A stretch of 64,000 nucleotides of DNA from Thysanoteuthis rhombus (Eukaryota > Mollusca > Cephalopoda > Oegopsida > Thysanoteuthidae), in the NCBI GenBank assembly GCA_963457665.1, contig OY735222.1, positions 44,060,043-44,124,042 on the forward strand, written 5' to 3'. The position numbers and the translations under genes are program-made. The stretch's first letter is position 1; the number at the start of each line of letters is the position of its first letter. Below, in pieces: positions 35,144 to 46,486 of the stretch. Under the pieces are notes generated by a model. It saw only the letters and a program-made list of their open reading frames with translations. It searched no databases and was not told where the DNA came from.

Positions 35144-36775
35144 AGAAAAAAAATTCTAATCAGACAGATGAGTAAGAAAAAAGATCACAAAGTGAAGGAA
35201 GAGAAAAAAGATCCCAATGTGAGAGAAAAGAAAGAAAAAGATCACAATGCGAAAGAAAAGAAAGGAAAAGATCACAATGTGAAGGACGAGAAAAAAGATC
35301 CCAAGGTGAAAAAAAAACAAAGACAAAAGATTACAATATGAAGGGAAATGAAAAAGATCACAATGTTGAAGAAAAGTGAGAAAAAAGATCACAATGTGAA
35401 GAAAGAGAAAAAAGATCCCAATGTGAAAGAAAAGAAAGAAAAAGATCACAATGTGAAAGAAAAGAAAGGAAAAGATCACAATGTGAAGGAAGAGAAAAAA
35501 GATCCCAAGGTGAAAAAAAAACAAAGACAAAAGATTACAATATGAAGGGAAATGAAAAAGATCACAATGTTGAAGAAAAGTGAGAAAAAAGATCACAATG
35601 TGAAGAAAGAGAAAAAAGATCCCAATGTGAAAGAAAAGAAAGAAAAAGATCACAATGTGAAAGAAAAGAAAGGAAAAGATCACAATGTGAAAGAAGAGAA
35701 AAAAGATCCCAAGGTGAAAAAAAAACAAAGACAAAAGATTACAATATGAAGGGAAATGAAAAAGATCACAATGTTGAAGAAAAGTGAGAAAAAAGATCAC
35801 AATGTGAAGAAAGAGAAAAAAGATCCCAATGTGAAAGAAAAGAAAGAAAAAGATCACAATGTGAAAGAAAAGAAAGGAAAAGATCACAATGTGAAAGAAG
35901 AGAAAAAAGATCCCAAGGTGAAAAAAAAACAAAGACAAAAGATTACAATATGAAGGGAAATGAAAAAGATCACAATGTTGAAGAAAAGTGAGAAAAAAGA
36001 TCACAATGTGAAGAAAGAGAAAAAAGATCCCAATGTGAAAGAAAAGAAAGAAAAAGATCACAATGTGAAAGAAAAGAAAGGAAAAGATCACAATGTGAAA
36101 GAAGAGAAAAAAGATCCCAAGGTGAAAAAAAAACAAAGACAAAAGATTACAATATGAAGGGAAATGAAAAAGATCACAATGTTGAAGAAAAGTGAGAAAA
36201 AAGATCACAATGTGAAGAAAGAGAAAAAAGATCCCAATGTGAAAGAAAAGAAAGAAAAAGATCACAATGTGAAAGAAAAGAAAGGAAAAGATCACAATGT
36301 GAAAGAAGAGAAAAAAGATCCCAAGGTGAAAAAAAAACAAAGACAAAAGATTACAATATGAAGGGAAATGAAAAAGATCACAATGTTGAAGAAAAGTGAG
36401 AAAAAAGATCACAATGTGAAGAAAGAGAAAAAAGATCCCAATGTGAAAGAAAAGAAAGAAAAAGATCACAATGTGAAAGAAAAGAAAGGAAAAGATCACA
36501 ATGTGAAAGAAGAGAAAAAAGATCCCAAGGTGAAAAAAAAACAAAGACAAAAGATTACAATATGAAGGGAAATGAAAAAGATCACAATGTTGAAGAAAAG
36601 TGAGAAAAAAGATCACAATGTGAAGAAAGAGAAAAAAGATCCCAATGTGAAAGAAAAGAAAGAAAAAGATCACAATGTGAAAGAAAAGAAAGGAAAAGAT
36701 CACAATGTGAAGGAAGAGAAAAAAGATCCCAAGGTGAAAAAAAAACAAAGACAAAAGATTACAATATGAAGGGGA
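35144..36775. repeat. 204-bp tandem satellite, eight units
   Basis: Seven units of exactly 204 bp start at 35348, 35552, 35756, 35960, 36164, 36368 and 36572; a more diverged eighth precedes them from about 35144. Each unit holds seven variants of a 25-34 bp sub-repeat around AAAGATCACAATGTGAA. Units 2-6 share GTGAAAGAAGAG where units 1 and 7 have GTGAAGGAAGAG. The minus-strand 603-codon open frame (35156-36967, Phe/Ile/His-rich) and the 65-codon Lys-rich plus frames are by-products, since 204 is divisible by three. Confidence 0.97.
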
Positions 36776-37144
36776 ATAAAAAAGATGTGAAGGAAATAAA
36801 AAATATATGTGGACAGTAATAGAAATATGTGCAGATGTGTCGCCACTTCTAGTTACATATTTTTGTAGAAATCTATAAACTTGCTGGATGACAATGGGAT
36901 TGTGCAGTTCAAGTTTGAAAAAGTAGCAAAAACAGGGAATGATTTTATTCTGAATTACTTCCAACAAATGGATGCTGCCTTTTTACTTTTAACGCAACTG
37001 AATCTTGGCAAATAGTTTTATACTAAGTCGAAAGCAAAAGAAGCCATATTACGACACAATGCGCTTTGAGTACTCAAGCGAAACCTTTTTGTTGTAGGTG
37101 GCTTGCTATGATGCGATTGCGTTGAATTAGGAATTTTATTTGCG

Positions 37145-37425
37145 TGTTTACCAATCATTGTAGCCCAGTGGTAAAGTGTTCACCACCGGTTCTGTAGGTG
37201 GTGGTTCAAGTCATACCAAAACCTTTTTTTTACCAAAGATGGTAATCAATGCCTCTTTGCTAAACACACAACACAAGGACCAGGACTAAGAACCCTCTCC
37301 CCTTACGAGTTACGTCAAAATAACGTTGGATACATCAGTTCTGGTGAGGTCACCCAAGTTAAGCAGCGTCGAGACTGGTCAGTATTTAGTTGGTGACCAT
37401 TACAGTGAAATGATAATTTGCTGTG
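37145..37425 (+). mobile_element. composite tRNA-5S SINE
   Basis: Plus strand. tRNA-like head: GTAGCCCAGTGGTAAAGTG (A box) and GTGGTTCAAGTC (B box). Linker with ATGGTAATCAATGCCTC. 5S-like part: CAGTTCTGGTGAGGTCACCC, AAGTTAAGCAGCGTCGAG (37356-37373), GGTCAGTATTTAGTTGGTGA. It aligns with the element at 24.4 kb in the same module order. Confidence 0.85.
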
Positions 37426-39107
37426 CACAAATGAGACTTCTTGGTTTATTTCTACTTTTTGCCAGACTTCTTCAGAAACAAGTAATGGAGTTATAAGAAA
37501 GTGTCTGTTATATAAAGTCCATGTCTGGTTTCAGGCTTTGTAATTAATAACTGAATCAAGTGGCTATTAAATGTTTTGCAGAGAAGAGATTCGGACGACG
37601 TGTCTTGAATTATCCACTTAATTTAATTAAATTAATTATCCACACCAATACACCGATCATACATACACACATGCCTTGGAAACAAAGGTGTCGTTGTAGT
37701 TTAAGCTAAAAATACGCACAACTGTTTTGCGAATGTGAATATATTCAAAATGTTTCAATCGCACGTGACTGATTGACGAAACAAAATTTTGCCGATATAG
37801 CTCTAGGATCCTATGTCACTGATTGACTGACATATCAAAATACAATCTTATAGGACAAAGCTTTAACAAAAATGGACCCTCAAAGGAAGGGAATTTGAAG
37901 GAATCCGTATGATCAAACTTGTGCATCTACGACCTGACTTTCAGACCTGTTAGTGTGTTATATATAAGTAAACAAAGAATGCAAACACTTTTAATATGTA
38001 GACGTAATCGAATAAGTATGCATCTGTGGTATATAAAAATATGCACTCAATACATACACAAAAAATTGATTTTAAAGCTCGTGTACTTTTGTACCTTCAA
38101 ATATATCTACATCAACCTTCTGTTTTCTCTTTTACTCATTCTATCTCTTCATGTCATGCATTCACCTATCTATAAATCTATCAATTGAAACAGATAGAAA
38201 AGGCTGGGGAAAGACATAAATACACACCATTATCTTACAAATATTTTGCATTTCATAAAGATACGATCATTAAGATTTACTCAGTTTATTACTAAAATAC
38301 AATCTTCATAATACCTCGTACTCAAGGCTCGCGTGAATTGCCAAATTACAAAAACAGACGTAATATATTACCCTTCTGCATTGAACTGCGATCAAGTAAC
38401 TCTGAGGCCAAGTGTTAATATAATCAGTAAATAGATCTGCATATGTCTATTGACTCATCTGATTTTTAAAGCATGCATCCGTTTCAGTTTCTGCAATTCA
38501 CAAATGTTAATCGTGCTTTATTGAAGTTGATCAAAAAATCACTTTCATACTTTTGGACAGTTCTCCATAGACCAATGCTGAACTAATGGGTGAATATGCA
38601 CGTTTTGGTGTTTGCATCTCTTTGGGGTTGGCTATATGTACACAAGTGTGCACTGTATGCTACTAAACCTGATTTTTTTACACTGATTCCTGACATGTTG
38701 GGGTGGCAGGGACCAATGTGTATTTCCCATTGACGCCAGTGATCAGTGTTCGAGTAAGGTTTTGGAAAATCGATTTGCAAGGCAGGCAGGCTTGGAAGAT
38801 TGGTGCAACACAATCTACTCCTTTATGATATTGTTCCCAACTTAGCTAAACTTGATAAACTTGATAGCTTCAGACTGAGCATCGGTCTGAAGGTCATGAA
38901 GACAGAGGACTTATCAAATGTGTTGGTATTATATAAGAGGTTTTTAGGAATTGAAAATGTCAATGCCAGTCAGATCTGTCTGGCCTTTTATTTATTACTT
39001 TTTTTTTTCAGGTCATGGTTCTGATCTTTTCATTCATTTAGACTCTTTTTTTACAAACTTGAGAGTCAGACCATAGATGCGCTTCGGAGTAACATTATCA
39101 GCAACAG
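37426..39107. other. spacer, nothing recognised
   Basis: No supported gene. Frames of 74-89 codons at 37919, 38583 (minus) and 38800 show no known domain. Confidence 0.4.
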
Positions 39108-39445
39108 CAGCAGCAGCCTTTTAGCATCAGTCGTTTGACATAGACCTCCCCCCCCCCTCAATATTGCCCCAGACCTCTCTATCGTCGTTGTCACGGAGCC
39201 AGTCTTTTCTGAATATGTCTAGTTTGTCAAGCCATCTTACTTTCTGTCGGCCACAATTTTCTGCCAGCCACAGTTTTGAAAATGATTTCTGAGGATCCAT
39301 GTTGTTAGTCATGATGTCCAGAGGCTGTCTGACATTCTTGCTACATGACCAGCCCATTTCCATTTGAGTTTCTTAATGGATTGTACGATGTCTTTAACTC
39401 CTGTATTTTTTTTTTCAAATATACTGTGCTGTTTTATGAGCTCTC
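39108..39445 (-). mobile_element. LINE A 3' part of a possibly 5'-inverted copy
   Basis: Minus strand from an AQYI-like region (about 39440) to the ORF end (CAGCAGCAGCCTTTTAGC). Directly upstream, in reverse orientation, lies an RT-domain piece of the same family (39490-39745). Confidence 0.8.
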
Positions 39446-39489
39446 CACATCTACCGACACATACCTTCTTTTATCAGGCTCTATAAAGA

Positions 39490-39745
39490 CTCCAGCCCTT
39501 TCAGCTCGAAAAAGAAATGAGATTAGGAGATACCAGCTCACTCTCTTCATAGCCTGCCTTGAGGTGATCTTTCGAAACCTTGACTTGGAAAGTAAAAGAA
39601 TCAGAATAGACGGTGAATAACTAAGTAACTTCAGATTTGCTGACAACATTGTACCTTTTTGCGGAGAACCTTCATGGATTCTAGTAAGACAAATGTCATG
39701 TACAACAAACGTATTGTATTCGATCAAATACGGTATTCTTGTGTA
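39490..39745 (+). mobile_element. LINE A reverse transcriptase fragment
   Basis: Plus strand. LFIACLEVIFRNLDLESKRI, DGE, stop, LSNFRFADNIVPFC, then (shift) SSKTNVMYNKRIV. This is the RT palm around motif C; the catalytic FADD-type box reads FADN. It is the only RT-domain fragment of LINE A in the window. Confidence 0.8.
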
Positions 39746-40534
39746 GAGATTTAGAATGGGGCGTTGCTTTCATTTCGGTATGTCATTCAATGACAGAAAT
39801 CGGTACTAGAGACGCTAATGTATCTAAACAAAAGGTGTAAGGTGGTGAAACGGTTAATACCATGGAATAGAAGTGGTAAGCATCCGAATTTGGGCTGAGG
39901 CTGCTCGTGTTAGATTAGCATTAATACCATTGGGACAGTCATAAATTGACTTCTCATTGTGCTCCTTCCCATTTCTATATATCTTGAAATGTCTCGTCCC
40001 TGGAACGTCACGATGGTTGAAGGAGAAGAGAGTGGTGAAGTGTACACATACTACCAAAGCAGTGGTAACAGTAAAAGCTGCAACACTTGTTTCCAACCTT
40101 CACAGGGTCTAATCACTTGTAAAAGAAACTATTATTTCTTCCTTGTGCTTATTTATAAAATTAGTATTTAACTAGCTGCAACTCACCCTTTGAGAAAATT
40201 CCAGCTTGTATCAACATGAATTGAAAGGAAAGTAAGGGTTTTGTTTAGCACTATAATTACATTGTAAATATCTTCTTTTTTAAACTCCCCGGAAGCCCTT
40301 TTCTTTTATATGGGATTTTTACTTAAAAATATTCCCGTTGGTCCCATTGAGTATGCATGCGAAATTTAGGCAAAACTTGGTTTAGCTACGCCTATGTTTG
40401 AGGGGAGGGGGTCCCGGTGACAAACAGAGCCCGTTGTTTTGTAAATTATTTAACAGTGCACCATAAGTTCGTCCTTGTTTTGATACAGCCAATAATCAAA
40501 CGTTGATTCCATTGTTTTAGAGCGTTATTGGTTG

Positions 40535-40760
40535 CCCGGCAGGCTTTATACTGTAATGTACGATAATTGCCGTTATCGGTGATGACTAGATGGTTCTGCA
40601 TTATCGAAAATGCAGATAATACGAAAATGTGGATAATGTGTTCCGAATTTGGCTGTAAACACTGAAGGCATCTTTTATTGTGGCCAACCCCGTGGCAATC
40701 ATGTTATCAGCTTCCATCATTTGTTGAGTGGAACTAGACTTGCTTTTATCGTTCGATGAG
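40535..40760 (-). mobile_element. possible pogo/Tigger-like end
   Basis: Repeated TTATCNGCATTTTCG-like phrases (TATCCACATTTTCGTATTAT, CTGCATTTTCGATAATGC) resemble pogo-type terminal regions. On the minus strand MMEADNMIATGLATIKDAFS is open up to the phrases. Transposase not identified. Confidence 0.35.
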
Positions 40761-41019
40761 AAGTAATTCTGGTTTTATCCAGCTGTATAGGAATCATTTT
40801 TAACGTTTAGATAGGCGGGTTTGACTTAATGCTTACATGGCTTTAACGATAGCCCAAACAAAGAGAGTAGAGCAGACGGAAGTGGTTATTCGGAATAAGA
40901 AGTCTGAAAAATCTTCTTCAATTACATGGAAAAGATGACTAAAAGAAGGTTTAAAAAAACGTCAGTTTCCAAGATAAGGGAAGCAATGTTAGTTTTCATT
41001 AGAAACAGTCAACCAAACA

Positions 41020-41310
41020 GTCATTAAAACTGTCAACATAGGTTTCCTCTGTTTTCAAGTTGGCCCGATTGGCTTGTTATGTATGTATGTATGTATGTAT
41101 GTATCACGCATGCAGGCTGCACCAATGGAGCTAGAGGGCTGGAAACATTTTTCATTTGTTCCTAATCATGTCAGCAAAAAACTTTTTTAATAGTCTTCGG
41201 TAGGCTTTTGTGGGAGGGAATTTAGTTTGCAATATAAGTTTAAGCTGAATTGATCTTAGCTTGTGTCGATTTGTTTTATGAAAATTCAGACTACTTTTAG
41301 TGATCATTAT
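41020..41310 (+). repeat. family P repeat, left part
   Basis: Plus strand: CAACATAGGTTTCCTCTG, (GTAT)n, CACGCATGCAGGCTGCACCA, GAGCTAGAGGGCTGG, TAAGTTTAAGCTGAATTGAT, TTTTAGTGATCA. Interrupted by LINE A; resumes at 41849. Confidence 0.85.
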
Positions 41311-41848
41311 CATCATCAGTCTTTTAACGTCCGTCGTGGGACATAGACCTTCCCCAGGATTCGCCACATCTCTCTATCGTGGGTGTTACAGAGCCAATAC
41401 TTTCTAAATTTGTCTCGTTCGTCTCTCCGTCTTGTATTCTGCCGGTCTCGGTTGTGCATGTGATCTACAGGGACCCATGTTGTGAGTCGTGATGTCCATC
41501 GGTTGTCTGCCATTCTTGCTACGTGACCAGTCCATAGACATTTTTCAAATGGATTCTTTGATGTCTCAGACTCCTGTTTTCTCCCTGATGTATTGTGCGG
41601 CCTTATGGTCTCTCCATGTGAGGTTGAGCATGATTTTCCCATGTGCATGTTGTATGCTTCTCAATTTGAGGATCAGTCTCTGGGTTAGGTTCCATGTTTC
41701 AGCTCCATAAGTGACTATCGGGAGGATGCATTGGTTGTATACCCTTCTGTGTAGGACTAATGGGATCTTCGTCTTTTGAACGCTGAGCCTGCTCCGCTGA
41801 AAACTTGCCATCCTTGAGTGACTCTCCACTTAATTTCTTCTTCTTCAC
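41311..41848 (-). mobile_element. LINE A copy nested in P
   Basis: Minus strand. Tail ATCATTATCATCATCA at its left, ORF end, and upstream through DNRWTSRLTTWVPVDHMHNR, LNLTWRDHKAAQYIREKTG, LHRRVYNQCILPIVTYGAET. Flanked on both sides by P sequence, so P was there first. Confidence 0.9.
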
Positions 41849-41995
41849 TGTGCAACTAAATTCAAGAGAAGGAACTTATTCATAGATCCCTTTTTTCCAT
41901 TTTTTTAAATTCATCATCCCCAACACAGCGCGACGCCAAAAGATGTTGTTCACGTGACGATTTCTATTGAGTGACTATCCAGAGTTATGTGAGAT
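41849..41995 (+). repeat. family P repeat, right part
   Basis: Plus strand: CACTGTGCAACTAAAT, GAAGGAACTTATTCATAG, CACGTGACGATTTCTATTGA, GTGACTATCCAG. Completes the P copy started at 41020. Confidence 0.8.
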
Positions 41996-42334
41996 TACTT
42001 TTTAATCAGATATTCGTAATTCAATACTTGTGCTTGTACGTAGGGGCATACTTAAAGCCCCCCCTCGACCCCCAATGGAGTCGTCCTATGATCCAGTTAC
42101 AGAAACATTGTCTAAATAGATTGCCGAAGCTTTGAAATCCAGACTAAAATTGAGGTCTCGTATTGTTCGAAGATCGCTCCATCCAGTATTATACACAATC
42201 ATTTATTTTTTAACATGATTTTCCTTGTCAATGCACATAATCCAATAATGAAAAATCGTCGCAAAAATTACTTATCAAAATTCTACCAATAAGTAAGAGT
42301 CTGATTGTAAACTTATTGACGCAGCCGGATATGT

Positions 42335-42690
42335 GTGTCATCAGCAGCAGCTGCAGCAGCCATGACGAAGGTTTTTCACATTTCCTTTCCTTCCATGACG
42401 ACTGCGATTACACTAATCTTTGCCATACCTTACCTTTCTATCAATTTCCTCCATCTTGAGTCTGTTTTCTTCCTACTGGGTTAACTGTCCAATGAGAACC
42501 AGCCGGTTAATCTTTTGCTCCTTTTGTTGTCATATTTTCTTGCTAAATGTCCATCCTATCTCTATTTTTGCTGCTTGATTTTTGGTATAATGTCCTTTGC
42601 TGTAGTTCTCACTCTGATCCATGTTTATCTTTTTCTATCCCTCAGAGTGATCCCAAGAATTGCTCTTTCCATGGCTCTCTCCTTGATTAG
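42335..42690 (-). mobile_element. LINE C C-terminal relic
   Basis: Minus strand: ERAMERAILGITLRDRKR, stop, TWIRVRTTAKDIIPKIKQQ, GHLARKYDNKRSKRLTGW, DSRWRKLIER. This is the ERAMLGISLRDRIRN ... WAGHVAR ... RWTKRLLEW ... TRWKDDI region of an RTE-like or related non-LTR family, distinct from LINE A. It ends in a CAGCAG tail. Confidence 0.85.
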
Positions 42691-42826
42691 TTCTTAGTTC
42701 ATTTTGTTAATTTCTACGTTTCGAATTCACATAATCATAGCTGGTAACGCATTCATTTTACACATTTTGCTTCATTGGCAAGAGTCTCTTCAATATATCT
42801 TTATTTATATCAAATGATTTCCAGCT

Positions 42827-42830
<4 letters not shown>

Positions 42831-42882
<52 letters not shown>
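42831..42882. repeat. (AT)n microsatellite
   Basis: About 26 AT units, followed by a stretch of ATGTATGT-rich sequence to 43170. Confidence 0.95.
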
Positions 42883-42884
<2 letters not shown>

Positions 42885-43684
42885 TCTTAAATATCCAATG
42901 TTAATGCATGTATACACACGTATGCACGTGTGAAAATCAGCAAATATACATCTATGTGAGTATGAATGTATGTGTATATGAATGCATTTATATATTTACA
43001 CGTATGTCTGCGTGTTTGTGTACACGTATATGTGTACGTTTGCATGTATGTACATGTTCCACATATGTATACATGTATGTACATCTGTATTTATCATTGT
43101 ATCTTTGTATATCCCATCTTAAATCCATGTACGTTTGTGTGCATATATGTGTATTTATGCATGTATGTATTTGTGTATACCTGTCTTTCGGCCATTATCG
43201 GTCATTACCAAGAAAATGTGATAATGATATTCAAAGGGTGATCAGCACTACTTCTTATTACAATTTTATATTCATATTTCAAGTGTCATCTTTTTTTAAC
43301 TTGTGTAATCATAAATAAATCTGTTAGATATATAAGAGATAGAGGGAGAGGCATAGAGAGAGGGGGAAGAGTGGTGGAGATATCTAATCAAAATGGTGAA
43401 AAAATCATATTAAACCCAATCTCACACCATCCAATGATTGCTTTACACTGACAACTTATAACCTCCCTTTGTGCTCTGTTTTTGCAAATTGACTTAAGAT
43501 TTTCTAAACCTTATGGAAAGACCAATTACAAAAGTATTCTCTTCTCATTAATTCTACACTCGTAAGGCTTTAAAATCGACAATTTCCCCGTTGTCATGGT
43601 AACTGAAACATTACGAAAGAAGCTCTGAACACTGGAAGGATTAATTCCAGAGCGCCTTTGTCTTCGTATTAGAAACAAGGTATT

Positions 43685-43738
43685 TGTCACCAAAACAGTC
43701 AACATAGGTTTCTTCAGTTTTTAAGCCAGTCTGCCAGC
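43685..43738 (+). repeat. family P repeat, short 5' scrap
   Basis: CACCAAAACAGTCAACATAG and TTTCTTCAGTTTTTAAG only; then GATC/ATCT repeats. Confidence 0.65.
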
Positions 43739-43766
43739 CTATCTATCTATCGATCGATCGATCGAT

Positions 43767-43876
43767 GGCCAAATCACATTGGATTCACTGGTTTTCGTAA
43801 GATCACCTAAGTTGAGCAATGCCGAGACTGGTCACTACGATAGAGACCGTCTGGGAATACCTGGTGCCGTATACAG
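43767..43876 (+). mobile_element. 5S rRNA-derived SINE fragment
   Basis: Plus strand: GGCCAAATCACATTGGATTC (linker as at 24.4 kb), CTGGTTTTCGTAAGATCACC, AAGTTGAGCAATGCCGAG (43809-43826), GAGACTGGTCACTACGATAG, CTGGGAATACCTGGTGCCG. These are the 5S internal promoter and 3' stem regions. The presence of the linker shows it derives from the composite SINE rather than from a 5S gene. Confidence 0.85.
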
Positions 43877-44022
43877 CAACAAGGTTGTTATGCAGCAGTC
43901 TTAGCAAATGCTCTGCCTTCGAATACGGAGTGTCCTGCCAACCTAGGGCCGTGTTGTGCACCCGGTTCTTCCCTCAAGCACCAGACACCCAGTGGGGACA
44001 CATGACAATGTATTCTCCTAGG

Positions 44023-44170
<148 letters not shown>

Positions 44171-44234
44171 GCTTGTACAGATTGCAACAATGTAACTGAA
44201 ATTTCAAACATTTACTCCTCAACAATTTTACGGA

Positions 44235-44520
44235 AAAAAAAAGTTTCTTTTCATTCTCAAAAGGTTTTTAATGGGGCTTCATTTTACAACGTATATGTGG
44301 GCTGGATTGAACCCTTAGTTCTTGTCTGCTTGCTTTCTGTAAACTCGGAATTTTTTGGTGATCACCGCCCAAAAATAGGCGAAAGAAGTAACGTAATCAT
44401 TGATCGCCCCTTTTTTCCAATTTTCCAATTGTTCACTCCACAACACGGCATGCAACTAAAAGACACTGGTCACGCGTCGGTTTCTATCGAGTGACTAACC
44501 GGACCTGCTTTCTATCCAAA
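44235..44520 (+). repeat. family P repeat, 3' part
   Basis: Plus strand: TTGGTGATCACCGCCC, GAAGTAACGTAATCATTGAT, CAATTGTTCACTCCACAACA, GGTCACGCGTCGGTTTCTAT, GAGTGACTAACCGGACCTG. Confidence 0.8.
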
Positions 44521-45194
44521 GAGTAGTCATTAAATATCAGGGAAATGATTTGGTAGGATTCAGTGGCCAACAATTGTGATAAGTAGAAACAAACATAAAG
44601 TAGTCCATCCAGGTTTTGAAAAACCTGTATTAGATACCATACAATTACTATTGAGTCCGTATTACGACTAATATCGAGGCTATATTCTATACAACTGGTA
44701 TTAAAGCTGTATTACAGAAATTGATGGCGAGAAGGTATTAGTCACAGTGTACGTATGACAAAATGGAGACAAGGTGCTATTTTCCAAAAGGGGGAGGTTG
44801 CATAATTAACTTCGTTTTGTAAAAGTGAATAAGCTAAAACGTTAATTAACGTCCTTTCGCGCTGGCTGAACGTGTTAAAGAGGTGAGATGGATATCATTA
44901 TTTTTTTCTTTTTTTTTTTTTCTTGGCTGGGGGTGTCTTGTGTATGTGTTGTGTCGCTCCACCCTAATCGAAGGTATTCAATAAAAGTAACGTTTACTTT
45001 CTCTTTTGCCTGTTCCGATATGTTTCCACTTCGAACTCAGTAAATACTTATCGATTGCAGAATTAACCACAGTTTCCAAATAAACCTGTGACGTGTGACC
45101 GTCAGACTCAAGATAGGATAAACAAGAATCAACTGTCTGCTGAATTTGATCGAACGCCACAAGTTCATTTCCAATTTCACGCAGTTAGAAATTG

Positions 45195-45440
45195 TCAACC
45201 AAATCTGTCACCATACTTTTCTTCAGGTTGAGTATGTCTTTGGCTGTCTGTGATTATAAGTATTTATTTATTTATGTATAACGCGTACAGGAGCAGAGGG
45301 CTAAAAAAGAATCCAACATTTACTCTTTATCATGTCTTCCTTTTGAGAAATCCCTACTTGAATGGGTGGGTTCAATTTACAATGAAGGTTTATGCTAAAT
45401 TGATTCCTTATCGGGTATGTCTTGGGTGTGATAGCTTGAT
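45195..45440 (+). repeat. family P repeat, 5' part
   Basis: Plus strand: GTCAACCAAATCTGTCACCA, AACGCGTACAGGAGCAGAGG, GAGAAATCCCTACTTG, GGGTTCAATTTACAATGAAG, TTATGCTAAATTGATTCC, GGGTATGTCTTGGGTGTG. Followed on the minus strand by a tRNA-type SINE. Confidence 0.8.
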
Positions 45441-45474
45441 GGAGCCTCAAACTTTCTCAACAGGGAGAGGTTGA

Positions 45475-45570
45475 CAAAGGTTTTTAAAGTTTTTTGTATA
45501 ACTCGGATAGAACTCACAACCTACCGATCCAGAGGTTAGCACACTACCACCGAGCCACATTCATCGGGCT
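45475..45570 (-). mobile_element. tRNA-type SINE head (relative of tRNA-5S SINE)
   Basis: Minus strand: ATGTGGCTCGGTGGTAGTGT (A box), TGTGAGTTCTATCC (B box), GAGTTATACAAAAAAC linker start. The 5S module is absent. Confidence 0.65.
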
Positions 45571-46139
45571 TATAACGAGTGTAATAAAGAGTAAGATTGA
45601 GGTCGAAAAAAGACTAGAAACGAAATAAGAAAGAGCAAAAATGTTCTATCTCAAACGGATTTCAAAAATAGGTAAAAATGCTAACCGCGATCTCCATGAG
45701 ATATTCAAATTGTTTCTTCTCTGTAGACAAAGGTGGATCAGTAAATTTGTGATCTAACACATAATTATTAGCTGAATTTTGATCTGAAATTTTCACTGTA
45801 TAATATCCTACGGATCTATTGATATGCCTGCGTATATCTCTAAAGGTGAATACGCACAAACCAAAGAAATCAAGCTTACAAGCACATAATTGTCGAATTT
45901 TTAAAAAAAAAAGTTTTTTCTAGATTGGTCTCTTAGTTTCTTGAAAATTCGTCGCTTAAAATATTGGTAGCAAAAACTGAAGTGTGCCTTTCCGTAAGGA
46001 AGGTGCATAATCCATAAGGATAGAGAGGGATTGTTTCTTTTTACAGGACAATAAGGTGGAGGGGAACTGGTAGCTGATGGTAAGTGAATGGTGTCGTCTG
46101 GACGTCTCGCGTTGCTGGAATGAACACACATGAATTACA

Positions 46140-46475
46140 CGTCATCATCATCAACTGCAAGAACAGCAGCAGCTTTTTGGAGAATGCCGTTGGACATTCC
46201 CCAAGATGTGTCTGTTTTCTCGCTCTCAAGCGTCGCAATGCCAGTACCTTCTGAACTTGTCATCTTTTTCCTTAAATTTTTTTTTTCTTTTTGTCGGTCA
46301 CATATTTGCCAATGATCTCAAGGAATCCGTCTCCTAGATCGTGACGTCCAGCTATTGTCTGACATCCGTGAATCATGGCTTGCTCATTTCTAATGTTTGT
46401 TTTTTCGGATATCTTAGACATCTGTTTTCGAATACGTAGAGCTGCTCGTGATCTCTCCATGTGATGTTCAACAAG
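46140..46475 (-). mobile_element. LINE A fragment
   Basis: Minus strand, diverged. CAGCAGCTTTTTGGAGAATG at its 3' end, up to TGATCTCTCCATGTGATG at 46450-46467. It breaks off where a Tc1-like piece starts. Confidence 0.7.
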
Positions 46476-46486
46476 GATTTGGAAAT

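Noticed and set aside
35156-36967. 603-codon minus-strand open frame, the longest in the window
   Set aside because: It consists of 68-residue copies of the 204-bp satellite. The unit length divisible by three and the AT-poor stop content of the minus strand explain it. No domain, and Phe/Ile/His-rich composition.
42908-43318. 136-codon Cys/Tyr/Val-rich frame that could look like a small cysteine-rich peptide
   Set aside because: Produced by degenerate ATGTATGTGT sequence after an AT microsatellite; two frames show the same composition.
43767-43876. A real 5S rRNA gene
   Set aside because: The 5' third of 5S rRNA is missing, promoter and stem bases differ, and the upstream linker matches the composite SINE at 24.4 kb.
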